From Zoogloea sp021286885 (GTDB taxonomy: Bacteria; Pseudomonadota; Gammaproteobacteria; Burkholderiales; Rhodocyclaceae): DNA of 64,000 nt. The position numbers were made by a program, and so were the translations under genes. Where the stretch lies: the NCBI RefSeq assembly GCF_041915215.1, contig NZ_JAYSBV010000001.1, one strand, 5' to 3'. Positions 19,098 to 28,568 of the stretch are shown here, in pieces (position 1 is the stretch's first letter; the number at the start of each line of letters is the position of its first letter). Below the pieces are notes generated by a model. The model made no database searches and was not told where the DNA came from. It was given only the letters and a program-made list of their open reading frames with translations.

Positions 19098-19142
19098 AAA
19101 GAAATGGACAGGTGTTCCCCGGGAAACCTGTCCATTTCTTTT
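19098..19142 (+). terminator. Perfect 16-base hairpin with U-rich tail between the glycan operon and the chemoreceptor
   Basis: AAAGAAATGGACAGGT and its exact complement flank a 12-base loop, ending in TTTCTTTT. It looks like an intrinsic terminator for the glycosyltransferase operon. It stands only 13 bases before the chemoreceptor ATG, so any transcript entering that gene from upstream must pass through it. Confidence 0.85.
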
Positions 19143-19154
19143 ACGGACGGGGTT

Positions 19155-20771
19155 ATGTCGATGAAAATTTCATCCAAGCTGTACTTGCTCGTCTCCATCC
19201 TGCTCGGACTCTCCCTGGCCATCGGGCTGGTGGGCCTGCACGGCATGGGGATCGTCACCAACGGGCTGCGCACGGTGTACGAAGACCGGGTGATCCCGCT
19301 CCGGGATCTGAAGCAGGTCGCCGATGCCTACGCGGTGGACATCGTGGACACCACCCACAAGGTGCGCAATGGCAACCTCAGCCCGGCGGAAGGGCTCAGC
19401 AATGTGGAGCGCGCTGAAGGCGTGATCCGTCAACGCTGGCAGGCTTACGCATCCACCTTTCTGGTGGCGCGGGAAAAAACCCTGGTGGCTGAAATCACGC
19501 CGCGCATGAGCAGCGCCGACACACGCGTTGCCGAACTCAAAGCGCTGCTGCGGGCCGGTGACAAAGAAGGGCTGGCCGCCTTTGCCGCCCAAAAACTCTA
19601 CCCGGCCATCGACCCCGTGTCCGAAAGCATCTCCCGTCTGGTGGACGTCCAGCTGGACGTTTCCAAAGAAGAATATGATCTCGCCCAGAAGGATTACGGC
19701 GTTGTCCGGGGCTGGACCATCGCGCTGATCGGCCTCGGACTGCTAAGCGGCTTCGGGCTGGCCAGCTGGGTCATCCGCCAGAGCGTGCAACACCCCCTGC
19801 GCATCACCCAGGAAGTAGCCCGGGCGGTGGCCGATGGCAACCTGACCATCCAGGTTCCCTCCGACCGCAAGGATGAAATGGGCGAACTGCATACCGCCTT
19901 GCGCGACATGCGAGACAAGCTACGCCACATCGTCAGCGATCTGAAAAGCACCTCAGATCAAGTGGCTCAGGCCTCCCGGGAACTGGTGGGCAGCACCGAT
20001 CAGGCCGCCCAAGCCTCCGAACATCAAGCCGAAGCAGCCGCTGCCGTGGCCGCCGCCGTTGAAGAACTCACCGTTTCCATCCACCACATCTCAAGTAATG
20101 CCCAGGATGCCCACGCGGCCTCCCTGAAAGCCGACACCAACGCAGTGGGTGGCCACGGGCTGATCCAGAACACCAGCACGGAGCTACAACAGGTGTCCCG
20201 CTGCGCCACCGATGCATCCGAAAAGATCACCCTGCTGGAAGCCAGCTCCCAGCGCATTTCCGGGATTGTTCAGGTGATTCGCGACGTGGCAGAACAAACC
20301 AATCTGCTCGCGCTGAACGCCGCCATTGAGGCTGCCCGGGCGGGCGACCAGGGGCGCGGCTTTGCCGTGGTGGCGGACGAGGTGCGCAAACTGGCTGAAA
20401 GAACTGCCCAAGCGACGGTGGAAATCAGCCAAGTCATCAGCACGGTGCAGCAAAACGTCCAATCAGCCCGAGGAGCCATGTCCCAGACCAATCAGCGGGT
20501 GGAAGACAGCGTAAGCCTCGCCCAGGAAGCCAGCGCGGCCATTGGGGAGATCAACAACGGGGCGCGCCATGTGCTCGGCGCCATCAATGAAATCTCGGAC
20601 GCCCTAAAAGAACAGGGCGCTGCCAGCAATGACATCGCAATCCATGTGGAACGCATCGCCCAGATGGCCGAGGAAAATCGAAGCGCCACCAGCCAGGCTG
20701 CAAGCACCGCCCGCACCCTCGACAAGCTGGCCAGCGACTCCCGGCGCAGCGTGGAAATCTTCCGCGTGTAA
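19155..20771 (+). CDS. Methyl-accepting chemotaxis protein
   Basis: The 538-residue receptor has an N-terminal membrane helix (residues about 10-30), a four-helix-bundle-type periplasmic sensor (about 30-185), a second helix near 190-212 and a HAMP domain. The cytoplasmic signalling domain has the conserved hairpin tip AEQTNLLALNAAIEAARAG near residue 378. It would control CheA activity in response to an unknown ligand. ATG at 19155 is used, with a GACGGGG ribosome site; ATG at 19161 is an alternative. The open frame extends upstream into the previous gene but that part is not receptor-like. A terminator follows the gene. Confidence 0.93.
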   Translation: MSMKISSKLYLLVSILLGLSLAIGLVGLHGMGIVTNGLRTVYEDRVIPLRDLKQVADAYAVDIVDTTHKVRNGNLSPAEGLSNVERAEGVIRQRWQAYASTFLVAREKTLVAEITPRMSSADTRVAELKALLRAGDKEGLAAFAAQKLYPAIDPVSESISRLVDVQLDVSKEEYDLAQKDYGVVRGWTIALIGLGLLSGFGLASWVIRQSVQHPLRITQEVARAVADGNLTIQVPSDRKDEMGELHTALRDMRDKLRHIVSDLKSTSDQVAQASRELVGSTDQAAQASEHQAEAAAAVAAAVEELTVSIHHISSNAQDAHAASLKADTNAVGGHGLIQNTSTELQQVSRCATDASEKITLLEASSQRISGIVQVIRDVAEQTNLLALNAAIEAARAGDQGRGFAVVADEVRKLAERTAQATVEISQVISTVQQNVQSARGAMSQTNQRVEDSVSLAQEASAAIGEINNGARHVLGAINEISDALKEQGAASNDIAIHVERIAQMAEENRSATSQAASTARTLDKLASDSRRSVEIFRV

Positions 20772-20834
20772 TTGCCTGCGTGCCTGCCCCGTGTGCCCTC
20801 GGAAGACGGATCAGGCCCACCACCATAAATAAAA

Positions 20835-20870
20835 AAACCGGCCATCGCTTGCAACGATGTCCGGTTTCTT
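20835..20870 (+). terminator. Rho-independent terminator of the chemoreceptor gene
   Basis: AAACCGG-C-CATCG pairs with CGATG-T-CCGGTTT (one mismatch) around a 7-base loop and is followed by CTTCTT. It is preceded by an A-run, so it may also work on the other strand. Confidence 0.8.
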
Positions 20871-20914
20871 CTTGATGCAACCACCAAGCTGACTCTGCCA
20901 AACTTGTCTCTGCC

Positions 20915-20942
20915 AAACCCTGCATCAATCGATGCAGGGTTT
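20915..20942 (-). terminator. Hairpin downstream of ppsA
   Basis: AAACCCTGCATC and GATGCAGGGTTT form a perfect 12-base stem with a 4-base loop, 28 bases past the ppsA stop. The U-tract is short, so termination is likely rather than certain. Confidence 0.65.
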
Positions 20943-20969
20943 GGTTAATTTGGCTACAACAACTCAGAC

Positions 20970-23336
20970 TCAGGCCTTGGTGTGGGCAGCCAGCTTGAGC
21001 CAGGTATCCACCACGGTATCCGGGTTCAGGGAGATGGTCTGGATGCCTTCGTCCATCAGCCACTCGGCGAAGTCGGCGTGGTCGGAGGGGCCCTGACCGC
21101 AGATACCGACGTACTTGCCCAGCTTGTTGGCGCTCTGGATCGCCAGGGACAGCAGGTGCTTCACGGCGGGATCACGCTCGTCGAAGGAGTGGGCCACCAG
21201 GCCGGAGTCCCGATCCAGACCCAGGGTGAGCTGGGTCAGATCGTTGGAGCCGATGGAGAAGCCGTCGAAGTAGTTCAGGAACTGGTCGGCCAGCAGGGCG
21301 TTGGAGGGGATCTCGCACATCATGATGAGCTTGAGATCGTTCTCGCCCTTCTTCAGACCATGGCGGGCCAGCAGCTCGACCACGGAGGAAGCTTCGTCCA
21401 GGTTACGCACGAAGGGCACCATCAGCTGAACGTTGGTGAGGCCCAGCTCATCGCGCACCTTCTTCATGGCGATGCATTCGAGTTCGAAGCAGTCGCGGAA
21501 GCTTTGGGCGATGTAGCGGGAAGCGCCCCGGAAGCCCAGCATGGGGTTTTCTTCTTCCGGCTCGTAGATCTCGCCGCCCAGCAGCTTGCGGTATTCGTTG
21601 GACTTGAAGTCCGACAGACGCACGATCACGGGCTTCGGGTAGAAGGAGGCGGCGATGGTGGCCACGCCTTCAACCAGCTTCTCGATGAAGAACTGCTTGG
21701 GGGTGGCGTAGCCACGGGAACGACGGGTGATCTCGGCACGCAGGTTGGCGGGCACCTGGTTGATTTCCAGGATGGCCTTCGGGTGGATGCCGATCATGTT
21801 GTTGATCACGAACTCCAGGCGGGCGAGGCCCACGCCGCCGTTCGGGATCTGGGCGAATTCGAAGGCGAGTTCGGGATTGCCCACGTTCATCATGATCTTC
21901 ACCGGGATTTCGGGCAGGTTGCCCATGTCGGTGGTGATCACTTCGAAGTCCAGCTTGCCGCGATACACGTAGCCGGTGTCGCCTTCGGCGCAGGAAACGG
22001 TGACTTCGTCGTTTTCTTCCAGCACTTCGGTGGCGTTGCCGCAACCGACGATGGCGGGAATGCCCAGCTCACGGGCGATGATCGCCGCGTGGCAGGTACG
22101 GCCACCCCGATTGGTGACGATGGCGGCAGCGCGCTTCATCACCGGTTCCCAGTTGGGGTCGGTCATGTCGGTAACGAGGATGTCGCCCGCCTTGACGCGA
22201 TCCATTTCGGAAGCGTCCTTGACGATGCGCACTTGGCCGGCGCCGATCTTCTGGCCAATGGCACGACCGTGGGTGAGGGACTTGCCGTACTGCTTGAGGC
22301 GGTACTTTTCCATCACCAGGCCGGATTCCTGGCTCTTAACGGTTTCGGGACGGGCTTGCAGGATGTACAGCTTGCCGTCGTCGCCGCTCTTGCCCCACTC
22401 GATGTCCATCGGACGGCCATAGTGCTTCTCGATGATCATGGCGTAGCGGGCCAGTTCGAGCACGTCGGCGTCGTTCAGGGCATAGACGTTGCGCTCGGCT
22501 TCGGGCACGTCGATGGTACGGGTGGACTTGCCGGCTTCCTTCTTGTCGGCAAACACCATCTTGATCAGCTTGGAGCCCAGGTTGCGACGGATCACGGCGG
22601 GCTTGCCCAGGGCCAGGGTGGCCTTGTGAACATAGAACTCGTCCGGATTCACGGCGCCCTGCACCACGGTTTCGCCCAGGCCGTAGGAAGCGGTGATGAA
22701 CACCACGCCGTCGAAGCCGGATTCGGTATCCATGGTGAACATCACGCCGGAGGCGCCGATGTCGGAACGCACCATGCGCTGCACGCCGGCGGACAGGGCC
22801 ACTTCAGCGTGGGTGAAGCCCTTGTGCACGCGGTAGGCGATGGCACGGTCGTTGTACAGGGAAGCAAACACTTCCTTGATGGCGTGCAGAATGTTCTGGT
22901 AGCCGTGGATGTTCAGGAAAGACTCTTGCTGGCCTGCGAAGGAAGCATCGGGCAGATCTTCGGCGGTGGCGGAAGAACGCACGGCAAAGCTGCCTTCACC
23001 TTCGGCGGTCAGCTTGTCGTAAGCGGCCTGGATCTCGGCTTCGAGGGCGGGCGGGAAGGGGGTGTCAACGATCCATTGGCGGATCTGGGCGCCGGTGCGG
23101 GCCAGGGCCACCACATCGTCCACATCCAGGCTCTCAAGGGCGGCACTGATCCGTTCGGCCAGACCCTGGTGGGCCAGGAACTCGCGGTAGGCATCGGCAG
23201 TGGTCGCAAAACCACCCGGCACACGCACGCTGGAGGGCAGCTGGCTGATCATTTCGCCCAGGGAGGCGTTCTTGCCACCAACCTGGTCCACGTCGGACAT
23301 GCGCAGCTCTTCGAACGGGATGACGTTACGGGTCAT
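20970..23336 (-). CDS. ppsA: Phosphoenolpyruvate synthase
   Basis: The 788-residue enzyme converts pyruvate and ATP to PEP, AMP and phosphate for gluconeogenesis, and it fits growth on the fatty acids degraded by genes in this window. The N-terminal ATP-grasp-like domain starts IPFEELRMSDVDQVGGKNAS. The phosphohistidine domain has GGRTCHAAIIARELGIPA (His near residue 414). The PEP-binding barrel follows, with GSNDLTQLTLGLDRDSG and a C-terminal CGQGPSD. ATG at 23336 is chosen because AGGAAG precedes it and the N-terminus then matches the family; the longer frame adds unrelated sequence. It is divergent from its regulator gene ppsR. Confidence 0.97.
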   Translation of the reverse strand: MTRNVIPFEELRMSDVDQVGGKNASLGEMISQLPSSVRVPGGFATTADAYREFLAHQGLAERISAALESLDVDDVVALARTGAQIRQWIVDTPFPPALEAEIQAAYDKLTAEGEGSFAVRSSATAEDLPDASFAGQQESFLNIHGYQNILHAIKEVFASLYNDRAIAYRVHKGFTHAEVALSAGVQRMVRSDIGASGVMFTMDTESGFDGVVFITASYGLGETVVQGAVNPDEFYVHKATLALGKPAVIRRNLGSKLIKMVFADKKEAGKSTRTIDVPEAERNVYALNDADVLELARYAMIIEKHYGRPMDIEWGKSGDDGKLYILQARPETVKSQESGLVMEKYRLKQYGKSLTHGRAIGQKIGAGQVRIVKDASEMDRVKAGDILVTDMTDPNWEPVMKRAAAIVTNRGGRTCHAAIIARELGIPAIVGCGNATEVLEENDEVTVSCAEGDTGYVYRGKLDFEVITTDMGNLPEIPVKIMMNVGNPELAFEFAQIPNGGVGLARLEFVINNMIGIHPKAILEINQVPANLRAEITRRSRGYATPKQFFIEKLVEGVATIAASFYPKPVIVRLSDFKSNEYRKLLGGEIYEPEEENPMLGFRGASRYIAQSFRDCFELECIAMKKVRDELGLTNVQLMVPFVRNLDEASSVVELLARHGLKKGENDLKLIMMCEIPSNALLADQFLNYFDGFSIGSNDLTQLTLGLDRDSGLVAHSFDERDPAVKHLLSLAIQSANKLGKYVGICGQGPSDHADFAEWLMDEGIQTISLNPDTVVDTWLKLAAHTKA

Positions 23337-23668
23337 AGAGAGATCTTCCTGGAGGGTAAATACAAAAAAGACTGGTTCAGTCGCAGCAGCCGGTTGAGGG
23401 CGGCAGTTAATTTCTTGATCTGGGCGTATTGTAAGAGCTTTTGCTGCCCTGCCGCATGCAGGGTTTATCCTAACTTCCAGGGGTTTTTGGGCCCCCGAAG
23501 GCATTATTTACGGCAGAATCGGGGTAAACCCGAGGCTTTTTTTGATTTACGTGCACGTCAGATTCCATCCCTCGTGCATCCACCCCCGGGGCAGGCGCGG
23601 AATGGGATAATATGTGACGCCTCGCCGGTCTGTTGCCGGCGCTACCGTTAAAACCTGTCGGCTTTGCC
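23337..23668. other. Divergent ppsA/ppsR promoter region
   Basis: These 332 bases separate the two starts. GATAAT at 23606-23611 is a candidate -10 for ppsR. A small CGGG-GTAAA-CCCG hairpin followed by T7 lies near 23520-23543; its role is unknown. No RNA gene or protein frame is supported. Confidence 0.45.
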
Positions 23669-24493
23669 ATGACCCAGACCCGCCACGTATTCTTCATCTC
23701 CGACGGTACCGGCATCACCGCCGAAACCCTCGGGAACAGCCTGCTGGCCCACTTCCCCAACACCCGCTTCCGCCATCACCGGATGCCCTTCATCGACTCG
23801 GTGGACAAGGCCCAGGATTGTGCCTACAAGATCACCGATGCGGCCTGCGAAAGCGGTGTTCGCCCCATCGTGTTCAACACCCTGGTAGACCCGGACGCCG
23901 CCGGCGCAATTCGCGAAGCCGATGCCCTGGTGCTGGATCTGTTCGAGAAGTTCATCGGCCCCCTCGAAACCGAGCTGGGCCAGCCCTCGACCCACACCGT
24001 GGGGCGCTTCCACGGCATCGCCGAGAGCCAGGACTACAAGCGCCGGATCGAAGCCATCAACTTCACCCTGGCCCACGATGACGGCGTTTCCAATACCGAT
24101 CTCGAAGAAGCCGACGTGATCCTGGTGGGCGTTTCCCGCTCCGGCAAGACCCCCACCAGCCTCTATCTGGCCATGCAGTTCGGGATCAAGGCGGCCAACT
24201 ACCCCCTGATCCCCGAAGACTTCGAACGCAACAAGCTGCCCGGCGAGCTGAACCGCTACCGGCACAAGCTGTTCGGCCTCACCATCAGCCCGGACCGGCT
24301 CTCCCAGATCCGCCAGGAGCGCCGGCCCAACAGCCGCTACGCGTCCATCGAGAACTGCCTCGCCGAGATCGAAGCCGCCCAGCGCATGATGAAACGCGAA
24401 AGCATCAAGTGGCTGGACTCCACCACCAAGTCCATCGAGGAAATCTCCACGATCATCCTCCAGGAAGTGCGTTTGGAGCCCTCCTCCTACTGA
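23669..24493 (+). CDS. ppsR: PEP synthase regulatory protein (DUF299; kinase and pyrophosphorylase)
   Basis: The 274-residue protein begins HVFFISDGTGITAETLGNSL and carries the P-loop GVSRSGKTPTSLYLA, both diagnostic for the DUF299 family. In E. coli this enzyme uses ADP to phosphorylate and inactivate PEP synthase and reverses this with phosphate. The divergent position next to ppsA confirms the pairing. ATG at 23669 gives the family's usual length; an upstream in-frame start adds 12 atypical residues. Confidence 0.96.
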   Translation: MTQTRHVFFISDGTGITAETLGNSLLAHFPNTRFRHHRMPFIDSVDKAQDCAYKITDAACESGVRPIVFNTLVDPDAAGAIREADALVLDLFEKFIGPLETELGQPSTHTVGRFHGIAESQDYKRRIEAINFTLAHDDGVSNTDLEEADVILVGVSRSGKTPTSLYLAMQFGIKAANYPLIPEDFERNKLPGELNRYRHKLFGLTISPDRLSQIRQERRPNSRYASIENCLAEIEAAQRMMKRESIKWLDSTTKSIEEISTIILQEVRLEPSSY

Positions 24494-24700
24494 AAACCTG
24501 CAAAAGCTGCTGCAAAACACCCCACACGCACAAAAAAGCCGCAAAACTCCTGCTACTCCCTGGCCGGGCCGACCTTACTCCCTGTATTGTCGAGCCCGGA
24601 GCACCGGAAAGCGCACAGGCGCCCGGCCCAGGGCCAGCACCGCACGCCCCGCGACCGTTCCCGTTCCCATACCAAGACCGTTACCCTCAGGAGAGCCTCG

Positions 24701-25870
24701 ATGAAACGCAATCGCATCGGGCGCCGTGGCGGCCTGCCACGCGTCGCCGAACAACTGCTCTGGCTCGCCAACGGCCTCGCCGATTCCAGCAGCCGTGCTG
24801 AAGACCACTTCTGGGATGAACGCCTCGCCGCCGCTGTAGACCAACTTCTGCAAGGCGAGGATGAAGAAACCCTCACCACCGCCCTCGATCACCTGAGCAC
24901 CGCCAGCGCCCACGCCTACGACGAGCTGGCCGACATGATCGAATCCCGGGCCGAAGGGGCGTTGCGCTCCAACGAACATCACGACGTGCTGCTCATTGCC
25001 GCGCCGGTGATGGCCTGGTCCCGCTACCGGATTCCTGCCGCCCCCATCGCAGCGGCGGTCATGGCCAACCTGCGCGTCCAGCTCAAGGCCCACATCCTGG
25101 CCTCGAACGTGAAGCTGGCCCTGGCTGATTTCCTGTTCAGCCCCGACCAGCTGCCCCAGGGCTATTGCGCCACCGCCGATTTTGCCAGCCACCTGGGCAA
25201 GGCCGCCGCCAACGACATCGACCTGCACATCAAGACCGACAACCTGCCCGAAACCGCCCAGTTCCTGTCGGACAACCGCTACCTGCTGGGCGCGGTGGTG
25301 GTGCCCAAGGGCGCCCCCATCTTCAGATGGCAGGAAGAAGACTGCACCCGGGATCAGGCCCTGGAACAATGGCGCGCCCAGGGCGGTGCCTGCATCGCCC
25401 CCATGCTGACCGGCTGCGCCTTTGAAGTGGTGCTGCCCAACGCCTACTTTGCCGCCAGCCGGGAAGCCGACAAGGCCTCCCGCCCCTACTCCATCCAGGC
25501 CTCGGTGGCTTTCCTGAGCACCACCCTGGACGCCCCAGCCAGCCAGCTGCGGGCGGTGGTGGCCCCCTTCTTCGAGCGTCAGGTGGAAGAATTCCGAATC
25601 GGCTTCACCCTGCGCGAGCGCTCCGAAGTGGTGCACGGCGTGGTGTGGCCCCTGCTGGGGGCCGAGGACGAGAACAGCGAAACCCAGGGCCAGATCGAAG
25701 CCACCCTGCGGGCCTGCGGGATCACCGACATCCGCACCCTCGACAATGAATTCCCCATGGAATACTGCGACGACTGCGGCGCCCCGCTCTACCCTTCCCC
25801 CGAAGGCGAAGCGGTGCATGCCGAGCTGCCCGAAGAACAAGCCGAGCAGATGCCGCGCCAGCTCCACTGA
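24701..25870 (+). CDS. DUF2863-family protein
   Basis: The 389-residue cytoplasmic protein resembles the DUF2863 family found mainly in Betaproteobacteria. It begins MKRNRIGRRGGLPRVAEQL, has a helical N-terminal third and an alpha/beta remainder, and ends with a CxxC pair in EYCDDCGAPLYPSPEGE, perhaps a small metal knuckle. No catalytic function is known for this family. The start has CAGGAGA seven bases upstream. The upstream 200 bases after ppsR hold no gene. A terminator follows. Confidence 0.8.
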   Translation: MKRNRIGRRGGLPRVAEQLLWLANGLADSSSRAEDHFWDERLAAAVDQLLQGEDEETLTTALDHLSTASAHAYDELADMIESRAEGALRSNEHHDVLLIAAPVMAWSRYRIPAAPIAAAVMANLRVQLKAHILASNVKLALADFLFSPDQLPQGYCATADFASHLGKAAANDIDLHIKTDNLPETAQFLSDNRYLLGAVVVPKGAPIFRWQEEDCTRDQALEQWRAQGGACIAPMLTGCAFEVVLPNAYFAASREADKASRPYSIQASVAFLSTTLDAPASQLRAVVAPFFERQVEEFRIGFTLRERSEVVHGVVWPLLGAEDENSETQGQIEATLRACGITDIRTLDNEFPMEYCDDCGAPLYPSPEGEAVHAELPEEQAEQMPRQLH

Positions 25871-25940
25871 GCTACTGCCAAGGCGCTGCAGCCCGGCGCC
25901 ACGGCCCAGGCTTGCCCGACCAAAAACCCCGCTCCAGCGA

Positions 25941-25961
25941 CCCCGCTCAGGCGGGGTTTTT
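25941..25961 (+). terminator. Rho-independent terminator of the DUF2863 gene
   Basis: A short CCCCGC/GCGGGG stem is followed by TTTTT. An upstream AAAAACCCCGC can pair with the same arm to make an alternative, larger hairpin. Confidence 0.85.
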
Positions 25962-26003
25962 GCTATCTTGCAGGCCTGCCCATCCCATACCGGAGCCCCA
26001 GCC

Positions 26004-26402
26004 ATGAGCCGCAAAATCACCCGTAGCGACGCCGAATGGCGCGCCCTCCTGAGCCCCGAAGAATATTATGTGGCCCGCCAGAAAGGCACCGAGCGGGCCT
26101 TCACCGGGCGTTACTGGAACACCACCACCCCGGGCCGCTACCACTGCGTGTGCTGCGGCGCCGAGCTGTTTGATGCGGCCAGCAAATTTGATGCGGGCTG
26201 CGGCTGGCCCAGCTTCAACACTCCCTCGGTGCCCGAAAACGTCGAAGAAGCCGAAGACCGCAGCCATTTCATGGTGCGCACCGAAGTCATGTGCAGCCAG
26301 TGCGGCGCCCATCTGGGCCATGTGTTCGACGACGGCCCCGCCCCCACGGGCCTGCGCTACTGCATCAACTCGGTATCGGTGAAGCTCGAAGAAGAAAAGT
26401 AA
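26004..26402 (+). CDS. msrB: Peptide methionine-R-sulfoxide reductase
   Basis: The 132-residue enzyme reduces methionine-R-sulfoxide in proteins. It has the two zinc CxxC motifs (CVCCGAELF, CSQCGAHLGHVFDDG), the GCGWPSF segment and the catalytic Cys in GLRYCINSVS. Length and all key residues are typical of the thioredoxin-dependent type. It is a single-gene unit between a terminator and the convergent crotonase gene. Confidence 0.96.
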   Translation: MSRKITRSDAEWRALLSPEEYYVARQKGTERAFTGRYWNTTTPGRYHCVCCGAELFDAASKFDAGCGWPSFNTPSVPENVEEAEDRSHFMVRTEVMCSQCGAHLGHVFDDGPAPTGLRYCINSVSVKLEEEK

Positions 26403-26446
26403 AGGGGCCTCATCGCGGAAGCCAGCGGAGAAGCCCCCCGGGCGGC

Positions 26447-27247
26447 TCAGCCCTGGCCAAACACCGCCCGGCGCCGGCCCAGAAAAGCCTGTACCCCTTC
26501 AGCAAAATCCGGCCCTGCTGCGCAGCGGGCAAAGGCCTCCGCCTCCCGCTGGAGCTGGCTGCCCAGGCTCTGGTCAGGGGATGCAGCCAGCAGCATCTTG
26601 ATTTCTGCCACCGCCCCCGCCGGCAGGGCCTGCACGCGGCGCACCCAAGCGGCTAGGCCTTCCTCCAGCCCAGCCGCCGGCAGCACCCGATTCACCAGCC
26701 CCAGGCGCAGGGCCTCGGCGGCATCAAAACGCTCGGCCAGGAGCAGCAGTTCAAAGGCCTTGCGACTCCCTACCAGACGCGGCAAAAACCACGACACGCC
26801 CCCATCCCCCGACAGGGCAATGCTGCTGTAAGCGGTGGTGAAATAGGCATCCGCCGCCGCCAGCACCAGATCACACCCCAGGATCAGCGACAGCCCGAAG
26901 CCCGCACACGCCCCCTGCACGCAGGCCACCACGGGCACCGGCAGGCTCTGCAGCGCGAGTACGCTGGGGTTGATGTACTGCTCGATCATGGCCCGGAACT
27001 CCGCCCGGCGGGAGTCTGCGCTCAGGGGCAGGCGGGTCGCAAAATCCTTGAGATCGCCCCCCGCCATGAAATGCTTGCCCGCCCCTTTGATCACCACCAC
27101 CCGCAAGCCCGGCAAACCCGCCAGCCGCCCCGTGGCTGCGGCCAGCGCCTCCATCATCCCACCCGACAGGGCATTCAGGGCCTCGGGCCGGTTGAGGGTC
27201 AGGGTGGCAACACCTTCATTAAAATCGAGCAGGACGGGGGCAGACAT
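26447..27247 (-). CDS. Enoyl-CoA hydratase/isomerase (crotonase family)
   Basis: The 266-residue protein has the crotonase oxyanion-hole segments HFMAGGDLKDF and ACAGFGLSLILGCDLVLA. The second catalytic position (ALSGDGGVSWFLPRLVG) has Asp where hydratases usually have Glu, which fits an enoyl-CoA isomerase or a specialised hydratase. ATG at 27247 has AAGGAG upstream. It is the last gene of the minus-strand locus A, about 100 bases after the thiolase gene; a long imperfect inverted repeat (GTGTAGCGCG with CGTGCTACAC) fills that gap. Confidence 0.88.
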   Translation of the reverse strand: MSAPVLLDFNEGVATLTLNRPEALNALSGGMMEALAAATGRLAGLPGLRVVVIKGAGKHFMAGGDLKDFATRLPLSADSRRAEFRAMIEQYINPSVLALQSLPVPVVACVQGACAGFGLSLILGCDLVLAAADAYFTTAYSSIALSGDGGVSWFLPRLVGSRKAFELLLLAERFDAAEALRLGLVNRVLPAAGLEEGLAAWVRRVQALPAGAVAEIKMLLAASPDQSLGSQLQREAEAFARCAAGPDFAEGVQAFLGRRRAVFGQG

Positions 27248-27350
27248 GGGAGCTCCTTGGGTGACAGGACGGACGAAACTCAGAACACAAAAAGTGTAGC
27301 GCGGAGCCAGGCCCCGCGCATGCCAGAACGCGTCAGGTCAGCAACGCGTG

Positions 27351-28550
27351 CTACACCCGCTCAAACACCCCTGCCGCCCCCATGCCGGTGCCGATGCACA
27401 TCGATACCATCCCGTAGCGCGCCTCCTGGCGGGCCATGGCGGCGCACAGGGTGGCGGTGCGGATGGCGCCCGTGGCGCCCAGGGGGTGGCCAAGCGCAAT
27501 GGCGCTGCCCAGGGGGTTCACCCGGGCCGGATCCAGTTCCAGGCTGCGCATGACCGCCAGGGCCTGGGCGGCGAAGGCTTCGTTCAGCTCAATCCAGTCC
27601 AGCTGATCCTGGCGGATGCCGGCCTGGCGCAGGGCGCGGGGGATGGCTTCCACCGGGCCGATGCCCATCACCTCGGGGGCCACGCCGGCCACCGCGTAGC
27701 TGCAGAAGCGGGCCACGGGCTGCACGTTGTAGCGCTTGAGGGCGGCTTCGGACATGAGCAGCACCGCCCCGGCCCCGTCGGACATCTGGGAGCTGTTGCC
27801 CGCCGTCACCGAGCCCCGGGCGGCAAACACCGGGCGCAGCTTGCCCAGCCCAGCCACCGAGGCATCGGCCCGGGGGCCCTCGTCGTGCTCAAACAGACGC
27901 TCGCTGATCCGGGTCTGGCCCCCCTCGCCCGGCACCCGGGTGTGCACCAAATAGGGGCTGATCTCGTCCCGGAAGCGGCCTGCGCCGATGGCGGCCACCG
28001 CCCGCTGGTGGGAATTCACCGCAAAGGCGTCCTGATCGTCGCGGCTCACCTGCCAGCGCTGGGCCACCTTTTCGGCGGTGAGGCCCATCCCGTAGGCGAT
28101 GCCCAGGTGCTCGGCGTGGGCGGTGATGCGCGGGTTGATGGACATCTTGTTGCCCATCATCTGGGACATCACGGTCATGGATTCGGTACCGGCGGCGAGC
28201 ATCACGTCCGCCTCGCCCAGCCGGATGCGGTTGGCGGCATCGGCCACCGCCTGCAGCCCGGAAGCGCAGAAACGGTTGATGGTGAGGCCCGGCACCGCGT
28301 CCGGCAGGCCGGCCAGCAAGAGGCCGATGCGGGCCACGTTCATGCCCTGCTCCGCTTCGGGCATGGCGCAGCCGACGATCACATCGCCGATTTCCCGGGC
28401 ATCCAGCCCCGGCACCCGGGCCACCACCGCCCGCAGCACATGGGCGAGCAGGTCATCCGGGCGAACATGGCGAAACGCGCCGTTGCGGCGGGCCACCGGG
28501 GTACGGGTGGCGGCCACGATGTAGGCGTCCTGAATCTGTTTTTGGGTCAT
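27351..28550 (-). CDS. Acetyl-CoA acyltransferase (thiolase), locus A
   Basis: The 399-residue thiolase carries the nucleophile Cys near residue 91 (NRFCASGLQAVADA), the active-site His in GSAIALGHPLGATGA and the second Cys in SMCIGTGMGAAGVFERV. It cleaves 3-ketoacyl-CoA with CoA in beta-oxidation. It follows the HAD-crotonase fusion by 18 bases, so the two are co-transcribed. A close paralogue with the same length and the same neighbour lies in locus B at 44754-45953. Confidence 0.94.
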   Translation of the reverse strand: MTQKQIQDAYIVAATRTPVARRNGAFRHVRPDDLLAHVLRAVVARVPGLDAREIGDVIVGCAMPEAEQGMNVARIGLLLAGLPDAVPGLTINRFCASGLQAVADAANRIRLGEADVMLAAGTESMTVMSQMMGNKMSINPRITAHAEHLGIAYGMGLTAEKVAQRWQVSRDDQDAFAVNSHQRAVAAIGAGRFRDEISPYLVHTRVPGEGGQTRISERLFEHDEGPRADASVAGLGKLRPVFAARGSVTAGNSSQMSDGAGAVLLMSEAALKRYNVQPVARFCSYAVAGVAPEVMGIGPVEAIPRALRQAGIRQDQLDWIELNEAFAAQALAVMRSLELDPARVNPLGSAIALGHPLGATGAIRTATLCAAMARQEARYGMVSMCIGTGMGAAGVFERV

Positions 28551-28568
28551 GGTTTGAATCTCCGTGGT

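Noticed and set aside
18306..19154. Upstream extension of the chemoreceptor frame
   Set aside because: The extra residues lie inside the GT39 gene and are Arg/Pro-rich; the receptor signal helix begins after ATG 19155.
20982..23651. 889-codon open frame opposite ppsA
   Set aside because: Antisense shadow of ppsA with no recognisable domain and low-complexity composition.
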